From: Coriobacteriaceae bacterium
GTDB taxonomy: Bacteria; Actinomycetota; Coriobacteriia; Anaerosomatales; D1FN1-002
DNA: 36,633 bases
Reading direction: 5' to 3'
Assembly: GCA_013824215.1 (NCBI GenBank)
Contig: PNNM01000003.1
Location: forward strand, 1-36,633
Part shown: in pieces, positions 18,674 to 28,082 of the stretch
Layout: every line of letters starts with the position of its first letter
How positions within the stretch are numbered: the stretch's first letter is position 1
The notes under the pieces: model-generated
Told to the model about the DNA's origin: nothing
What the model saw: the letters and a program-made list of their open reading frames with translations, nothing else
Databases searched by the model: none
Program-made: the position numbers and the translations under genes

Positions 18674-18733
18674 GCCGACTAAGCGGCCACCTGTTCTCCT
18701 GTCGGCGACAACCGGCCGGGGACGGGGCGACGC

Positions 18734-19009
18734 GTGACGCGCATCGTGATCACGCAGCACGGCTACGAACGGCTGCGCCAGCGCGACCTCCGTGTGGCCG
18801 ATGTCCGGCATGTGGTTCTCACCGGCGAGGTCGTCGAATCCGATCCCAGCGCTCAACCGAACCCACGCCGGCTCCTCCTGGGTTGGTGTGCCGGATCGCC
18901 GCTCCACGTGGTCGTAGCCGAGGATCGCTCGCGGCGTATCATGTGGATCGTCACCGCATACCGTCCCGACGACCGGTTGTGGCATCCCGACTGCAGGAGG
19001 CGCCGATGA
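18734..19009 (+). CDS. DUF4258-containing protein (putative toxin of TA-like pair)
   Basis: GTG-start, ITQHGYERLRQRDLRVADVRHVVLTGEVVE...VVVAEDRSRRIMWIVTAYRPDDRLW resembles DUF4258 proteins. Confidence 0.8.
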   Translation: MTRIVITQHGYERLRQRDLRVADVRHVVLTGEVVESDPSAQPNPRRLLLGWCAGSPLHVVVAEDRSRRIMWIVTAYRPDDRLWHPDCRRRR

Positions 19010-19236
19010 GGTGTATGGCATGCGCCGCGGGTGACACCGTGGCCGACACCACGACGCTGTCGCTGTCGAGCAAGAGCGCGCGTCTCTCGATCGAATGCGT
19101 CCCCGCGCACGTGTGCACGCAGTGCGGCGAGGTCTTCTTCGACGTCGAGGTGGCGGAGCGTGTCGATGAGATCGCGGAGGAGGCGTTCACCACGGATGCG
19201 GCCGACATCGTGCGCCGCTTCGGCGAGCCCTCCTAA
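19006..19236 (+). CDS. YgiT-type zinc-finger protein (putative antitoxin)
   Basis: MRCMACAAGDTVADTTT...VPAHVCTQCGEVFFDVEVAERVDEIAEE: CxxC...CxxC plus the typical 'CxxCGE' segment. Start overlaps the preceding stop. Confidence 0.85.
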   Translation: MRCMACAAGDTVADTTTLSLSSKSARLSIECVPAHVCTQCGEVFFDVEVAERVDEIAEEAFTTDAADIVRRFGEPS

Positions 19237-20531
19237 CCGACTTCACCCGGGCGGGTCGCCTCGGCGGTCCCCTCGCCCTTGCCGGCCGCCCGGTAGAGCG
19301 GGAAGCCCGCCAGGAGCAGCACCGAGCCGACCGCCCACGCCGCCGGGATCGACACCGCCTTCGACAGCCAGCCCAGGCCGGGCTGGCCGACGCAGGCGCC
19401 GGCATCGCCGAAGAACGCGTCGAGCGAGAGAACGGTGGCACGCTGCTCGGAGGGGATCTGCTCGTTGAGGTACGCCTGCCGGATCGGCCCCGCGAAGCCG
19501 AAGAGGACGCCCCAGGCCAACCACAGGACGCCGACGAGCGCGAACGGGACGATGCCGGGCTGCCGCGTGAGGAGCCCCACCGCCGCCATCACAGCGATGA
19601 GCACGGCGAGCACCAGCTGCGCCACCGCGAGAACGGGGGCGGCGCGGCGCCTGGCCTCGCCGGTCCCCATGACCCTCCCGGCGAGCAGGTTGCCCATGAT
19701 GCCCGCCAACGAGGCCGCTGCGGTGAGCACGCCGATCACCCACACGAGCTCGCGGCCGAGCAGGTCGAGCGCGTAGCGCTGCAGCGAGTAGAAGCTGTAC
19801 ATCATGAACACGCCGGAGACGCCGGAGACCAGCAGCAGCGGGCGCACGACCGGATGCCCCCATCCGTAGGTGACGCCGGTACGCAGGAGCTTCCGCGTCT
19901 CCTCGCCGAACGTCGAGACCTTCAGCGGCCTCGGCTCGAAGCCCATGTCCCGCATCATCACGGCGGTGACGACCATGCACACCGCCAGGATCGCGGAGCG
20001 CACGACGTAGGGCAGCGCGAGGTCGATCTGCCCGAGCGCCCCGCCCGCGAGCGTGCCCACCAGCATCGCCGTGCTGAAGGTCGCACCGCCCCAGCCGAAC
20101 ACCCGCTCTTTGGGCGGCTCGTAGCCGGTCGCATCGAGAGCGTCGACGAGCCACGCGTCCACCGCCCCGGTCTGGAACGTGTACCCGAGTCCCAGCAGCA
20201 CCGACGCGCCGGCGAACGCTCCGATGCCCCATCCGTAGCGCGCCGTCCCGACGTAGAGCAGGGTCGAGACGAACAGCGTCCCGATCCCGAACATGAAGGA
20301 GACCTTGCGGCCGACGGTGTCGGCGATCACCCCGGTCGGCACTTCGAAGACCAAGGAGCCGGCCGTGAACGCCGCGTTCACGAGCATCACCTGGAAGATG
20401 TCGAGCCCGGCGTCCATGAGGAACAGCGTGTTGATGCCCCAGATCATGGAGGCGGCGAGGGTGAAGAGGGCCTGGGTGACCAGGTACGTGCGGATGACGC
20501 GGCGTGACGCGCGGGGATCCGGGGTCACCAC
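19233..20531 (-). CDS. Major facilitator superfamily transporter
   Basis: Many TM helices; FEVPTGVIADTVGRKVSFMFG conserved MFS loop. Confidence 0.9.
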   Translation of the reverse strand: MVTPDPRASRRVIRTYLVTQALFTLAASMIWGINTLFLMDAGLDIFQVMLVNAAFTAGSLVFEVPTGVIADTVGRKVSFMFGIGTLFVSTLLYVGTARYGWGIGAFAGASVLLGLGYTFQTGAVDAWLVDALDATGYEPPKERVFGWGGATFSTAMLVGTLAGGALGQIDLALPYVVRSAILAVCMVVTAVMMRDMGFEPRPLKVSTFGEETRKLLRTGVTYGWGHPVVRPLLLVSGVSGVFMMYSFYSLQRYALDLLGRELVWVIGVLTAAASLAGIMGNLLAGRVMGTGEARRRAAPVLAVAQLVLAVLIAVMAAVGLLTRQPGIVPFALVGVLWLAWGVLFGFAGPIRQAYLNEQIPSEQRATVLSLDAFFGDAGACVGQPGLGWLSKAVSIPAAWAVGSVLLLAGFPLYRAAGKGEGTAEATRPGEVG

Positions 20532-20581
20532 GTCTCCTGCTCACCGCCGCGATCACGGCGCACGGTCGCCCGGTACATGCG

Positions 20582-20881
20582 CTACTCCAGCCCCTCGCTC
20601 GACTTCTCGACGAGCTTGCCGTCCAGCAGGACGATCCCCGCAGAGGAGCCGTCTGCGTTCGTCCAGCCGAAACGCTCCTCGAGCTTCCCGTCGGAGCGCT
20701 GCGCCTTACCGGCCTCGACCGGGGCGGCCCCGACGACATCCTGTACCTGCTCGAGCGTCATCCCGGTCGTCAGCTTCGCGAACTCGTCCTGGGTGACGAC
20801 GGACGCAGCCACCCGGGCGCAGCCGCCCACGGAGAGCGTGAACACGACGCATGCGACTGATCGGACGACACGAGGGTCCAT
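20582..20881 (-). CDS. Small putative lipoprotein (SmpA/OmlA- or DUF3862-like fold)
   Basis: Signal peptide with lipobox LSVGGC; FAKLTTGMTLEQVQDVVGAAP resembles BamE/DUF3862-type motifs. Confidence 0.65.
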   Translation of the reverse strand: MDPRVVRSVACVVFTLSVGGCARVAASVVTQDEFAKLTTGMTLEQVQDVVGAAPVEAGKAQRSDGKLEERFGWTNADGSSAGIVLLDGKLVEKSSEGLE

Positions 20882-20972
20882 AGAACCAACGCCCCTTTCG
20901 CAGGGAGATCCGTAGCGGGAGGATTCCCATCCGGGTGCGCAGCGCAGCATCCCGCGCGCACGTCGGGAAGCC

Positions 20973-22001
20973 CTACGGCTCGACGACCACCTTCACCGAC
21001 TCCTCCGCTCGGGCAACGAGCCCGAATCCCTCGGCGATCCGCTCGAGCGGAAGACGGTGTGTCACGAAGTCGTCGACGCGCACGCGGCGGGTCGCAATGA
21101 GGTCGAGTGCGGCGGCCAGGTCCGCCGGCGCAGCCCCGTAGGCGGTGCGCACCGTGATCTCCCGGCGCCACAGCTCCGCCATCGGCATCGGGTAGGGCTC
21201 GCCTGGAGGCGGCGGCGCGAAGAAGACGAAGGTCGCGCCGGAGTCGAGACAGGCGAGCCCCTGCGCGATCGCGGAGGGCGCGCCGGTGCACAGCATGACC
21301 AGGTCGACCAGACAGCCCCCGTTCGCTTCGCGCACGAGGCCGGGGAGCCGCTCCCCTGCCGCCGCGGCGTCGAACGCGGCGTCAGCGCCCGCGCGCCGCG
21401 CCCAGTCGAGGCGGTAGGGGTTGACGTCGGTGGCGAGCACGCGCCCGGCACCCAGCGCGACGGCGAGCCTGATGTGCAGCAGGCCCGAGATGCCGCTGCC
21501 GATCACCAGCACGGTGGAGCCGGCACGGACGCCCGCTCGCATCTGCGCCCGCACGACGCAGCCCAGGGGCTCGACGAAGGAGCCCTCCTCGTAGGTCACG
21601 TCGTCAGGGAGGCGCAAGACCCCCTTCGAAGTCTGCAGTGGGGGAACCCGCACGTACTCCGAGAACCCACCCGGGTCGAAATTCGTGGAGTGGAGCGTGT
21701 GGCACGCGGTGTGACTGCCGGTCGCGCAGTAGTGGCACTCGTCGCACGGCACGTGGTGCGAGACGACGACGCGGTCGCCGACACACCACTCGTCGACACC
21801 CTCGCCCACCTCGGCGATGTCCCCGGCCACCTCATGGCCGAGCACGATGGGCGCCTTCGGGACGCGGTACCACTCCATGACGTCGGACCCACAGATGCCC
21901 GAGGCGCGAACGCGCACGAGCACCTCGCCGAACCCGACCGCGGGGATGTCGCGCTCCTCGATGCGGATGTCGGAGTTATCGTGGTAGACGGCGACGCGCA
22001 C
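20973..22001 (-). CDS. Zinc-dependent medium-chain alcohol dehydrogenase
   Basis: GICGSDVMEWY, LGHEVAGDIAEVG, CDECHYCATGSHTAC zinc-site cysteines. GTG start. Confidence 0.9.
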   Translation of the reverse strand: MRVAVYHDNSDIRIEERDIPAVGFGEVLVRVRASGICGSDVMEWYRVPKAPIVLGHEVAGDIAEVGEGVDEWCVGDRVVVSHHVPCDECHYCATGSHTACHTLHSTNFDPGGFSEYVRVPPLQTSKGVLRLPDDVTYEEGSFVEPLGCVVRAQMRAGVRAGSTVLVIGSGISGLLHIRLAVALGAGRVLATDVNPYRLDWARRAGADAAFDAAAAGERLPGLVREANGGCLVDLVMLCTGAPSAIAQGLACLDSGATFVFFAPPPPGEPYPMPMAELWRREITVRTAYGAAPADLAAALDLIATRRVRVDDFVTHRLPLERIAEGFGLVARAEESVKVVVEP

Positions 22002-22014
22002 GGCGGGGCCGCCG

Positions 22015-22851
22015 TCAGATCTTGCGGTCGTCGGCGAGACCGGAGCCGCCTGCCACGGCCACCCCGCTCGCGGCCTTCTCGTCGGTGTAGACAGCGTAGG
22101 CATCGTCGACGGAGGCATTCCCGTGCACGATGGCGCGCACGGCCTTGATCATCCCGATCGGTGAGTCCGACTGGAAGATGTTGCGTCCCATGTCCACACC
22201 GACGGCGCCGGCGGCGATGCCGTCGTACGTCATCTGCAGCGCTTCGCGTTCGGGCAGCTTCTTGCCGCCGGCGATGACGACCGGCACGGGACACGTGCCG
22301 CTGACCTTCTCGAAGTCCTCGCAGAAGTACGTCTTGACGATGTGCGCCCCCATCTCGGCGGCGATGCGGCTGGCGAGTGCCAGGTAACGCGCGTCGCGCA
22401 CCATGTCCTTGCCCACCGCGGTGACGGCGACGACCGGGATGCCGTAGCGCTCGCCCGCGTCGACGAGCTTGGCGAGGTTCGCGATCGTCTGGTGCTGGTG
22501 CGGCGAACCCACGAAGATCGACAGCGCCATGCCGGACACGTTCAGACGGATGCACTCCTCCACCGAGGTGATGATCGTCTCGTTGGACAGGTCGTCGTCG
22601 AGCACGCTGTTGCCGCCCGAGACCCGCAGCACGATCGGAGCGTCGACATGGCTGTCGATGCAGTTGCGCAGCACGCCGCGCGTGAGCATGAGAGTGTCGG
22701 CGTACCCGGCGAGCGGCATCACGCACGCGCCCGGCTGCTCCAGCCCGCTCGTGGGGCCGAGGAAGTAGCCGTGGTCGACCGCGAGCATGACCGTGCGGCC
22801 TGTCTCCGGCCGGATGATCCTGGACAGACGGTTCCGAAGACCCCAAGACAT
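22015..22851 (-). CDS. DhnA-family class I aldolase, LsrF-like (3-hydroxy-5-phosphonooxypentane-2,4-dione thiolase family)
   Basis: WGLRNRLSRIIRPETGRTVMLAVDHGYFLGPTSGLE, AVTAVGKDMVRDARYLALASRIAAEMGAHIVKTYF, PVVIAGGKKLPEREAL, GVDMGRNIFQSDSP closely resemble remembered LsrF sequence. Confidence 0.82.
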   Translation of the reverse strand: MSWGLRNRLSRIIRPETGRTVMLAVDHGYFLGPTSGLEQPGACVMPLAGYADTLMLTRGVLRNCIDSHVDAPIVLRVSGGNSVLDDDLSNETIITSVEECIRLNVSGMALSIFVGSPHQHQTIANLAKLVDAGERYGIPVVAVTAVGKDMVRDARYLALASRIAAEMGAHIVKTYFCEDFEKVSGTCPVPVVIAGGKKLPEREALQMTYDGIAAGAVGVDMGRNIFQSDSPIGMIKAVRAIVHGNASVDDAYAVYTDEKAASGVAVAGGSGLADDRKI

Positions 22852-23029
22852 CGCGTTCGACCCCCTGAGAGGTTCTGTGAAGCCGCAGGCCACGAGGTGT
22901 GCGGCTGACGACGTATGCACGCGCCATCGTAGCAGATGCCGAAGGGCCGACATCACGCCGTGCCACCACACGGCTCGTCTTCCGAGGGACCACGCGCGGC
23001 GCGCTGAACGAGATCTCGGAGGTCTGTAT

Positions 23030-23305
23030 CTACTGAGCGGGCACGGCGCGCAGAAGAAGTGCCACGAGGGCGGCCACGATCGCGTCGTAGTTGGCGACGT
23101 ACCACCACAGCAGGCAGCCAAGCATCAGCAGGACGGCGCTCTGCGCGAGGTTCAGCGCGAGCTCGAAGCGCAGCTTGGCAGCAGCCCCCGGGTCCTCGGC
23201 ACGCAGACGCAGCCATGCCGGGAATGTGAACGGCACGAAGATGAGCAGGCGCCTGACCCGCCCGACACGGCGCGCCGACTCGCTCGGCTGCGGTACCTGC
23301 GTCAT
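23030..23305 (-). CDS. Small hypothetical membrane protein
   Basis: 91-aa ORF with hydrophobic segments LLIFVPFTFPAW and SAVLLMLGCLLWWYVANYDAIVAALVALLL. Confidence 0.5.
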   Translation of the reverse strand: MTQVPQPSESARRVGRVRRLLIFVPFTFPAWLRLRAEDPGAAAKLRFELALNLAQSAVLLMLGCLLWWYVANYDAIVAALVALLLRAVPAQ

Positions 23306-23336
23306 CCCGCGGTCAGCGCGCCTTCTCGCCTCCGAC

Positions 23337-24593
23337 TCACCCGCACCCGGGGTCGGTGTGCTCGAGCTGCTGGTACTCGAGCATGCGTGCCAGGCGGTAG
23401 AAGTCCGAGTCGCAGTGGATGAAGCGGATGCGGGTCTTGAGTGTCTCTGGATCGATGAGTTCGCCGAACGGCACGTACTTCAGATCCAGCTGCCCCTCCA
23501 CGCTCACCATCACGCCGCTCAGCCCTTCCTCCACGAGCGCGCGGAACGCGCCCGCCCCCAGTTGGCTGCCGAGCATGATGTCGAACGCGCCGGGTTCGGC
23601 GCATCGCGTCTCGTAGCCGATCTGCTTGGAGCGGACCTTGACCTTGCGCCCGGTCCGCCGCTCGTGGATCCGCTCCATGGCCCGGGCGAGGTGTTCGCCG
23701 ATCTGTACGCTGCCGAGCAGCGAGTTGCCGTGTTCGTCGACCGCTTCGGGGCGCTGGCCGTCGGGCAGCAACTCGGCGAGGCCCTCGGCGACGCAGATCA
23801 CGCCGTACTGGCGGCCGTCGTCAGCCCGCGCGAACATCAGGTCGACGAACTCCTCGGCGACCGCATCGCAGTCGAACACGTCCTTGCAGTCCTCGACCGA
23901 CAGCAGGCGCGTCGCCTCGCCGGCCATCCCCGCGGCATACGTCAGCCACCCCGCCTTGCGGCCCATGATCTCGAGCACGTACCAGGCCTTCGTGGAACGC
24001 GCGTCCGCGCCGATGTTGCGGATCTCCTTGGCAGCGAAGTTGGCCGCCGACGTGAAGCCGAAGGTCCAGTCGATGCCGTAGTAGTCGTTGTCGATGGTCT
24101 TCGGCAGGTGCACCACGCTGAAACGGTGCAGCTCGGGCATGAGCTCCTGCATCTTGTAGAGGTAGTTCGCGGTCTTCAGGGTGTCGTCGCCGCCGATCGA
24201 GATGAGCGCATCGATGTTGTGCGCCCCGAGCGCCGCGTGGACCGCCCGGAGCTTGGCGTTCTTCTCGGGGTCCGCGAGGTCGGCCAGCGACCCGACCACC
24301 TTGCCGGGGTTGGCGCGGGACGTGCGGAGGATGATGTCCTTGCGGGAGCGGATGCCCGAGACGAGGTCGCGTGTGAGGCACAGCCAGTCCTCGCCCTCGC
24401 GCAGCGGGACCTCGGGCGCGTACCGCTCGAGATTCTCGTAGCCGTCGAGATAGCCGATCACGCAGATACCGGAGTTCAGGAACGAGAGTGCCGCGGCGGA
24501 GATCACAGCGTTGGCCGCCGGCGCCGGCCCTCCCGAGAAGAGCAGACCCACGCGCCGTATCTCACGAGCCACGACCCTCACCCCCGGATGCAT
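23337..24593 (-). CDS. 6-phosphofructokinase, probably pyrophosphate-dependent
   Basis: LLFSGGPAPAANAVI, ISIGGDDTLKTA (Asp at the PPi-type position), PKTIDNDYYGIDWTFGF, EIMGRKAGWL. Confidence 0.9.
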   Translation of the reverse strand: MHPGVRVVAREIRRVGLLFSGGPAPAANAVISAAALSFLNSGICVIGYLDGYENLERYAPEVPLREGEDWLCLTRDLVSGIRSRKDIILRTSRANPGKVVGSLADLADPEKNAKLRAVHAALGAHNIDALISIGGDDTLKTANYLYKMQELMPELHRFSVVHLPKTIDNDYYGIDWTFGFTSAANFAAKEIRNIGADARSTKAWYVLEIMGRKAGWLTYAAGMAGEATRLLSVEDCKDVFDCDAVAEEFVDLMFARADDGRQYGVICVAEGLAELLPDGQRPEAVDEHGNSLLGSVQIGEHLARAMERIHERRTGRKVKVRSKQIGYETRCAEPGAFDIMLGSQLGAGAFRALVEEGLSGVMVSVEGQLDLKYVPFGELIDPETLKTRIRFIHCDSDFYRLARMLEYQQLEHTDPGCG

Positions 24594-24626
24594 GCGATCG
24601 CGGACCGTCCGAGGTCCGCTTGATGG

Positions 24627-25613
24627 CTAGGTACCCGTCGTGCCGCTCTCGCCGACCACGTGGCCGATCCGTCGGAGCCTCGCATACCGCTCCGCCACGA
24701 GGCGGTCCGCGGGCGTTGTGGCCAGCGCGTCGAGCGCGCCGCCGACCGCGACCCCGACGGCCTCGATCACCTGCGCCGGGTCGCGGTGGGCCCCGCCGAC
24801 AGGTTCCGGCAGCACCTCGTCGGCCAGGTCGAGTCGCGCGAGGTCCGCCGCCGTCAGCGACAGGCATCCGGCCGCCTCGGCGGCCTTGGCCGCGTCCTTG
24901 TGCAGGATGACCGCGCACATCTCCGGCGAGATGACCGAGTAGTAGGCGTTCTCGAGCATGATGAGCCGATCGCCGAACCCGATGGCGAGCGCACCCCCGC
25001 TGCCGCCCTCCCCGATACCGACGACGACCACGGGCACGGGCAGATCCGACAGGGTGGCGAGGCACTCGGCGATGGCCCAAGCCTGCCCGCGCTCCTCGGC
25101 CTCGATACCGGGGAACGCTCCGGCTGTGTCGAGGAAGCTCACGACCGGCAGGCCGAACCTGCCGGCCAGCGCCATGGCACGGCGTGCCTTCCGGAACCCC
25201 TCCGGATGGACCTGACCGAAGTTGCGCCGGATGTTCTCCTTGATGTCCTTGCCCTTGCGATGGCCGAGCACGACGGCCTTGCGTCCCGCGATCGTCCCGA
25301 GGCCGGCGAACATCGCCTCGTCGTCGCCGAACGCGCGGTCGCCGTGCAGCTCGATCACGTCCTCGAACAGCGCGTCGACGTAGTCCTGCGTCTTGGGCCG
25401 GTCCGGGTGCCGGGCGATCTGCACCTTCTCCCACGGGCCGAGGTCGCGGTAGAGCGACGCGTGCAGACGGTCCACCTCGGCCGCGAGCGTGTCGATCTCC
25501 ATGGCCAGTTCCGGGGTGAGTGCCGCGGCGTCTATGCGCCGGAGTTCGAGGAGCTTCTCCTCCAGCTCGACGAGCGGCCGCTCGAATTCCATCACGAAGC
25601 GCCTCTTGCTCAT
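24627..25613 (-). CDS. accA: Acetyl-CoA carboxylase carboxyltransferase subunit alpha
   Basis: MEFERPLVELEEKLLELRRID...YVDALFEDVIELHGDRAFGDDEAMFAGLG...PVVSFLDTAGAFPGIEAEERGQAWAIAECL...EGGSGGALAIGFGDRLIMLENAYYSVISPEMCAVI. Confidence 0.97.
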   Translation of the reverse strand: MSKRRFVMEFERPLVELEEKLLELRRIDAAALTPELAMEIDTLAAEVDRLHASLYRDLGPWEKVQIARHPDRPKTQDYVDALFEDVIELHGDRAFGDDEAMFAGLGTIAGRKAVVLGHRKGKDIKENIRRNFGQVHPEGFRKARRAMALAGRFGLPVVSFLDTAGAFPGIEAEERGQAWAIAECLATLSDLPVPVVVVGIGEGGSGGALAIGFGDRLIMLENAYYSVISPEMCAVILHKDAAKAAEAAGCLSLTAADLARLDLADEVLPEPVGGAHRDPAQVIEAVGVAVGGALDALATTPADRLVAERYARLRRIGHVVGESGTTGT

Positions 25614-26485
25614 GAGGCGCCTCCGAGCGTGAGGTAGCCCAGCAGCGCCGTCAGCGTCTCCCGCAGCTCGGCGCGCGGGACGACCGCGTCGACCATGCCG
25701 TGCTCCACGAGCGACTCGGCGGTCTGGAAGCCCTTCGGCAGCGACAGCTTCGTGGCCTGCTCCACGAGGCGCGGACCGGCGAAGCCCACCATCGCCCCAG
25801 GCTCGGCGAGCACCACGTCGCCGAGCGTGGCGAACGAGGCGGTCACGCCGCCGTAGGTGTTGTTCGCCAGCACGACGATGTAGGGCAGAGCCGCCGACGC
25901 GAGACGCTCCGCGGCCGCGGCCGTCTTCGCCATCTGCATCAGCGAGAGCATGCCCTCCTGCATCCGGGCGCCCCCCGAGGCGGTCACCATGATCACCGCG
26001 CGCCGCTCGGCCAGCGCGACCTCGAAAGCGCGAGCCACCTTCTCGCCGACGACCGAGCCCATTGATGCGCCGATGAAGCGGAAGTCCATGACACCGAGCA
26101 CGACGGGGTGTCCCCCGAGCGTGGCGCGACCCGTGACGATGGCCTCGGAGAGACCGGAGCTCTCACGAGCGGTGGCCACAGAGACGGTGTACGGCTTCGC
26201 CGCCGTGAACGACAGCGGGTCGCCGGAGATCAGATCGGCGTCCATCTCGGCGAAGCTGTCCTCGTCGGCCAGGGTCCCGACGCGTTCCGGCGCTGTCAGC
26301 TCGAAATGGTGCCCGCAGTGCGGGCAGACACCGTCGGTGTGCTCGAGATCGCCGGCGTAGACGATGTGCTTGCACGAGGGGCACTTCTCCCACACGCCGT
26401 CGGGCACGTCCGTCTTGGGCGCGGACGGGTCGAGAGACGTGTAGCGCCGGTCCTCCCGGGCCTTGAACCATTCGGAGATGGGCAT
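25610..26485 (-). CDS. accD: Acetyl-CoA carboxylase carboxyltransferase subunit beta
   Basis: CPSCKHIVYAGDLEHTDGVCPHCGHHF zinc finger; GVMDFRFIGASMGSVVGEKVARA, SGGARMQEGMLSLMQMAKTAAA, PTYGGVTASFA-like. Overlaps accA start. Confidence 0.97.
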   Translation of the reverse strand: MPISEWFKAREDRRYTSLDPSAPKTDVPDGVWEKCPSCKHIVYAGDLEHTDGVCPHCGHHFELTAPERVGTLADEDSFAEMDADLISGDPLSFTAAKPYTVSVATARESSGLSEAIVTGRATLGGHPVVLGVMDFRFIGASMGSVVGEKVARAFEVALAERRAVIMVTASGGARMQEGMLSLMQMAKTAAAAERLASAALPYIVVLANNTYGGVTASFATLGDVVLAEPGAMVGFAGPRLVEQATKLSLPKGFQTAESLVEHGMVDAVVPRAELRETLTALLGYLTLGGAS

Positions 26486-26607
26486 GGTGTACGGTTCGCG
26501 TCCGTTCCAATGATGAGATGGCCCGATGATGCGACGCGACACCGCCCGGGCGGCCCGGGCGATGCCGCGCGTGCCCGCCCATGGTACCCGTCGCGAGCGG
26601 CTTCGGA

Positions 26608-27546
26608 CTAGACGGCGAAGTCCTCCTCGCCCGCGAAGACCTTGAGGGCGCGCTCGGCGTCGTAGTCCGCGAGCGTGATCGCCGAGATGGCCTTCGTGAG
26701 ACGGACCGCCTCGCCCAGCTCGCGCTGATGGATGTTGCGGCCGGTGGCGTTGCCCATCGCTCCGCCCACGTGGATCTGCTCCCACAACTGGGTGAGGAAC
26801 GACTTGGCGTCCACCGTGGAGCCGCCGGCGCACACGAGCCCGGTACGTCCGGACGCCGCGCAGGCCTCCTTGAGCAGCTCGGCGGAGCTGGCCTCGTCGG
26901 TGCCCTTCGGCGGGTTGACCTTCACGAAGTCCGAGCCCAGGCAGCACGCGGTGCCGGCGGCGCCAGCGATGAGGTGCGCGTCCTTCTCGTTGGCCACGGC
27001 CTGGCCGCGCGGGTAGATCCACAGCACGACGAGCAGGCCCACCGAGTGCGCGTCGGCGATGAGCTGGCCGGCCTCGGACATCATCTGCGCCTCGTACTCG
27101 CTGCCCAAGTAGATCGTGTAGCCCACGCCCACGACGTTCACGCCGTTGTCCCGCAGGTCCAGCGCGGTCTGGATGTCGTAGAGCTGCGGGCTGTACGGGT
27201 CCTCCTGGGAGGTCTTGACGAGGTGCGTCTTGCTGTTGATCTTCACCAGGTAGTTGATGTCCGGGTAGTCCGCCGCGTAGTGCGCCACGAGGCCGCGCTG
27301 ACCGGCGAGCACTCCACAGACGCCCTGCGAGCCGATCCTGAAGAGGTGCTCGGGGTCCGCGTCGTCCGCGGAGATGCCCTCGCCGTAGAAGTCGTCGTTC
27401 AGGTGCTCGATCTTCTGGTCGCAGGCGAACAGCATGAGACGCCCGGTCCCCCGGGTCGCCTTCATGTAGTTGTCGACGTAGGTCTGCCGCGCTTCGGCCG
27501 GGACATCGGCCGGAACGCGAACCTGGTCGGGCATGATCTTCGGCAT
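26608..27546 (-). CDS. Archaeal-type class I fructose-bisphosphate aldolase (DhnA/FbaB family)
   Basis: GRLMLFACDQKIEHLNDDF, LVKINSKTHLV, GVGYTIYLGSEYEAQMMSEAGQLI, DFVKVNPPKG, GLVCAGGS, GNATGRNIHQR. Confidence 0.88.
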   Translation of the reverse strand: MPKIMPDQVRVPADVPAEARQTYVDNYMKATRGTGRLMLFACDQKIEHLNDDFYGEGISADDADPEHLFRIGSQGVCGVLAGQRGLVAHYAADYPDINYLVKINSKTHLVKTSQEDPYSPQLYDIQTALDLRDNGVNVVGVGYTIYLGSEYEAQMMSEAGQLIADAHSVGLLVVLWIYPRGQAVANEKDAHLIAGAAGTACCLGSDFVKVNPPKGTDEASSAELLKEACAASGRTGLVCAGGSTVDAKSFLTQLWEQIHVGGAMGNATGRNIHQRELGEAVRLTKAISAITLADYDAERALKVFAGEEDFAV

Positions 27547-27776
27547 CCTAAGAACCCTCCTCCAAGAAGACGTCGTATACGCTTGGACGTGTACCCCTCA
27601 CGGCCCGCGGGGCCGCACACGAACGGACGTTTCCTCCGCCTAACAAGGTTAGGGCAAGGGAGCGTCCGGCGCCACACGACACGGGCGACGCAGGCGACGC
27701 GACGCGGACGACCGGCCTGAGAAGACGAAGAGCGGCCCTCATCGGGGCCGCCGGCACAACGCGCGTCGAGTAGGGA

Positions 27777-27983
27777 TCAGACGTCGAGGCCCTGGCCGAG
27801 CACCTCGCGCGCGGCGCCCTTCAAGGCCTGGATCTTCTCCTCGTCGTCGGGCGAGTTGTCGAAGATGAGCGAGATGAAAAAGCCCGCCTTCAGACTGATC
27901 TCGCCCTTCGTCTTGAAGGGGTCGAGTCCCTTGTCATTGATGATGCGATCGATCTGCTGGACCGCGTCATACAACCGACCCAT
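27777..27983 (-). CDS. Small conserved-looking hypothetical protein
   Basis: 69-aa ORF MGRLYDAVQQIDRIINDKGLDPFKTKGEISLKAGFFISLIFDNSPDDEEKIQALKGAAREVLGQGLDV with an upstream purine-rich RBS. Confidence 0.6.
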   Translation of the reverse strand: MGRLYDAVQQIDRIINDKGLDPFKTKGEISLKAGFFISLIFDNSPDDEEKIQALKGAAREVLGQGLDV

Positions 27984-28082
27984 GCGCCCACCTCCCTCCG
28001 CCCAGAGTATCGCACAAGTTCCCACGAATGAAAGATTCGTTCACGACCGTTCGGGTGGCCGACGGCTCGGATGTGACGCGGA

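Noticed and set aside
18480-18740. Prophage or integrative element at the tRNA-Leu 3' end
   Set aside because: No integrase, excisionase or displaced tRNA 3' repeat recognised by eye; only a small TA-like pair follows.
23091-24623. 510-aa plus-strand ORF opposite the phosphofructokinase
   Set aside because: Shadow ORF; minus strand encodes a full PFK.
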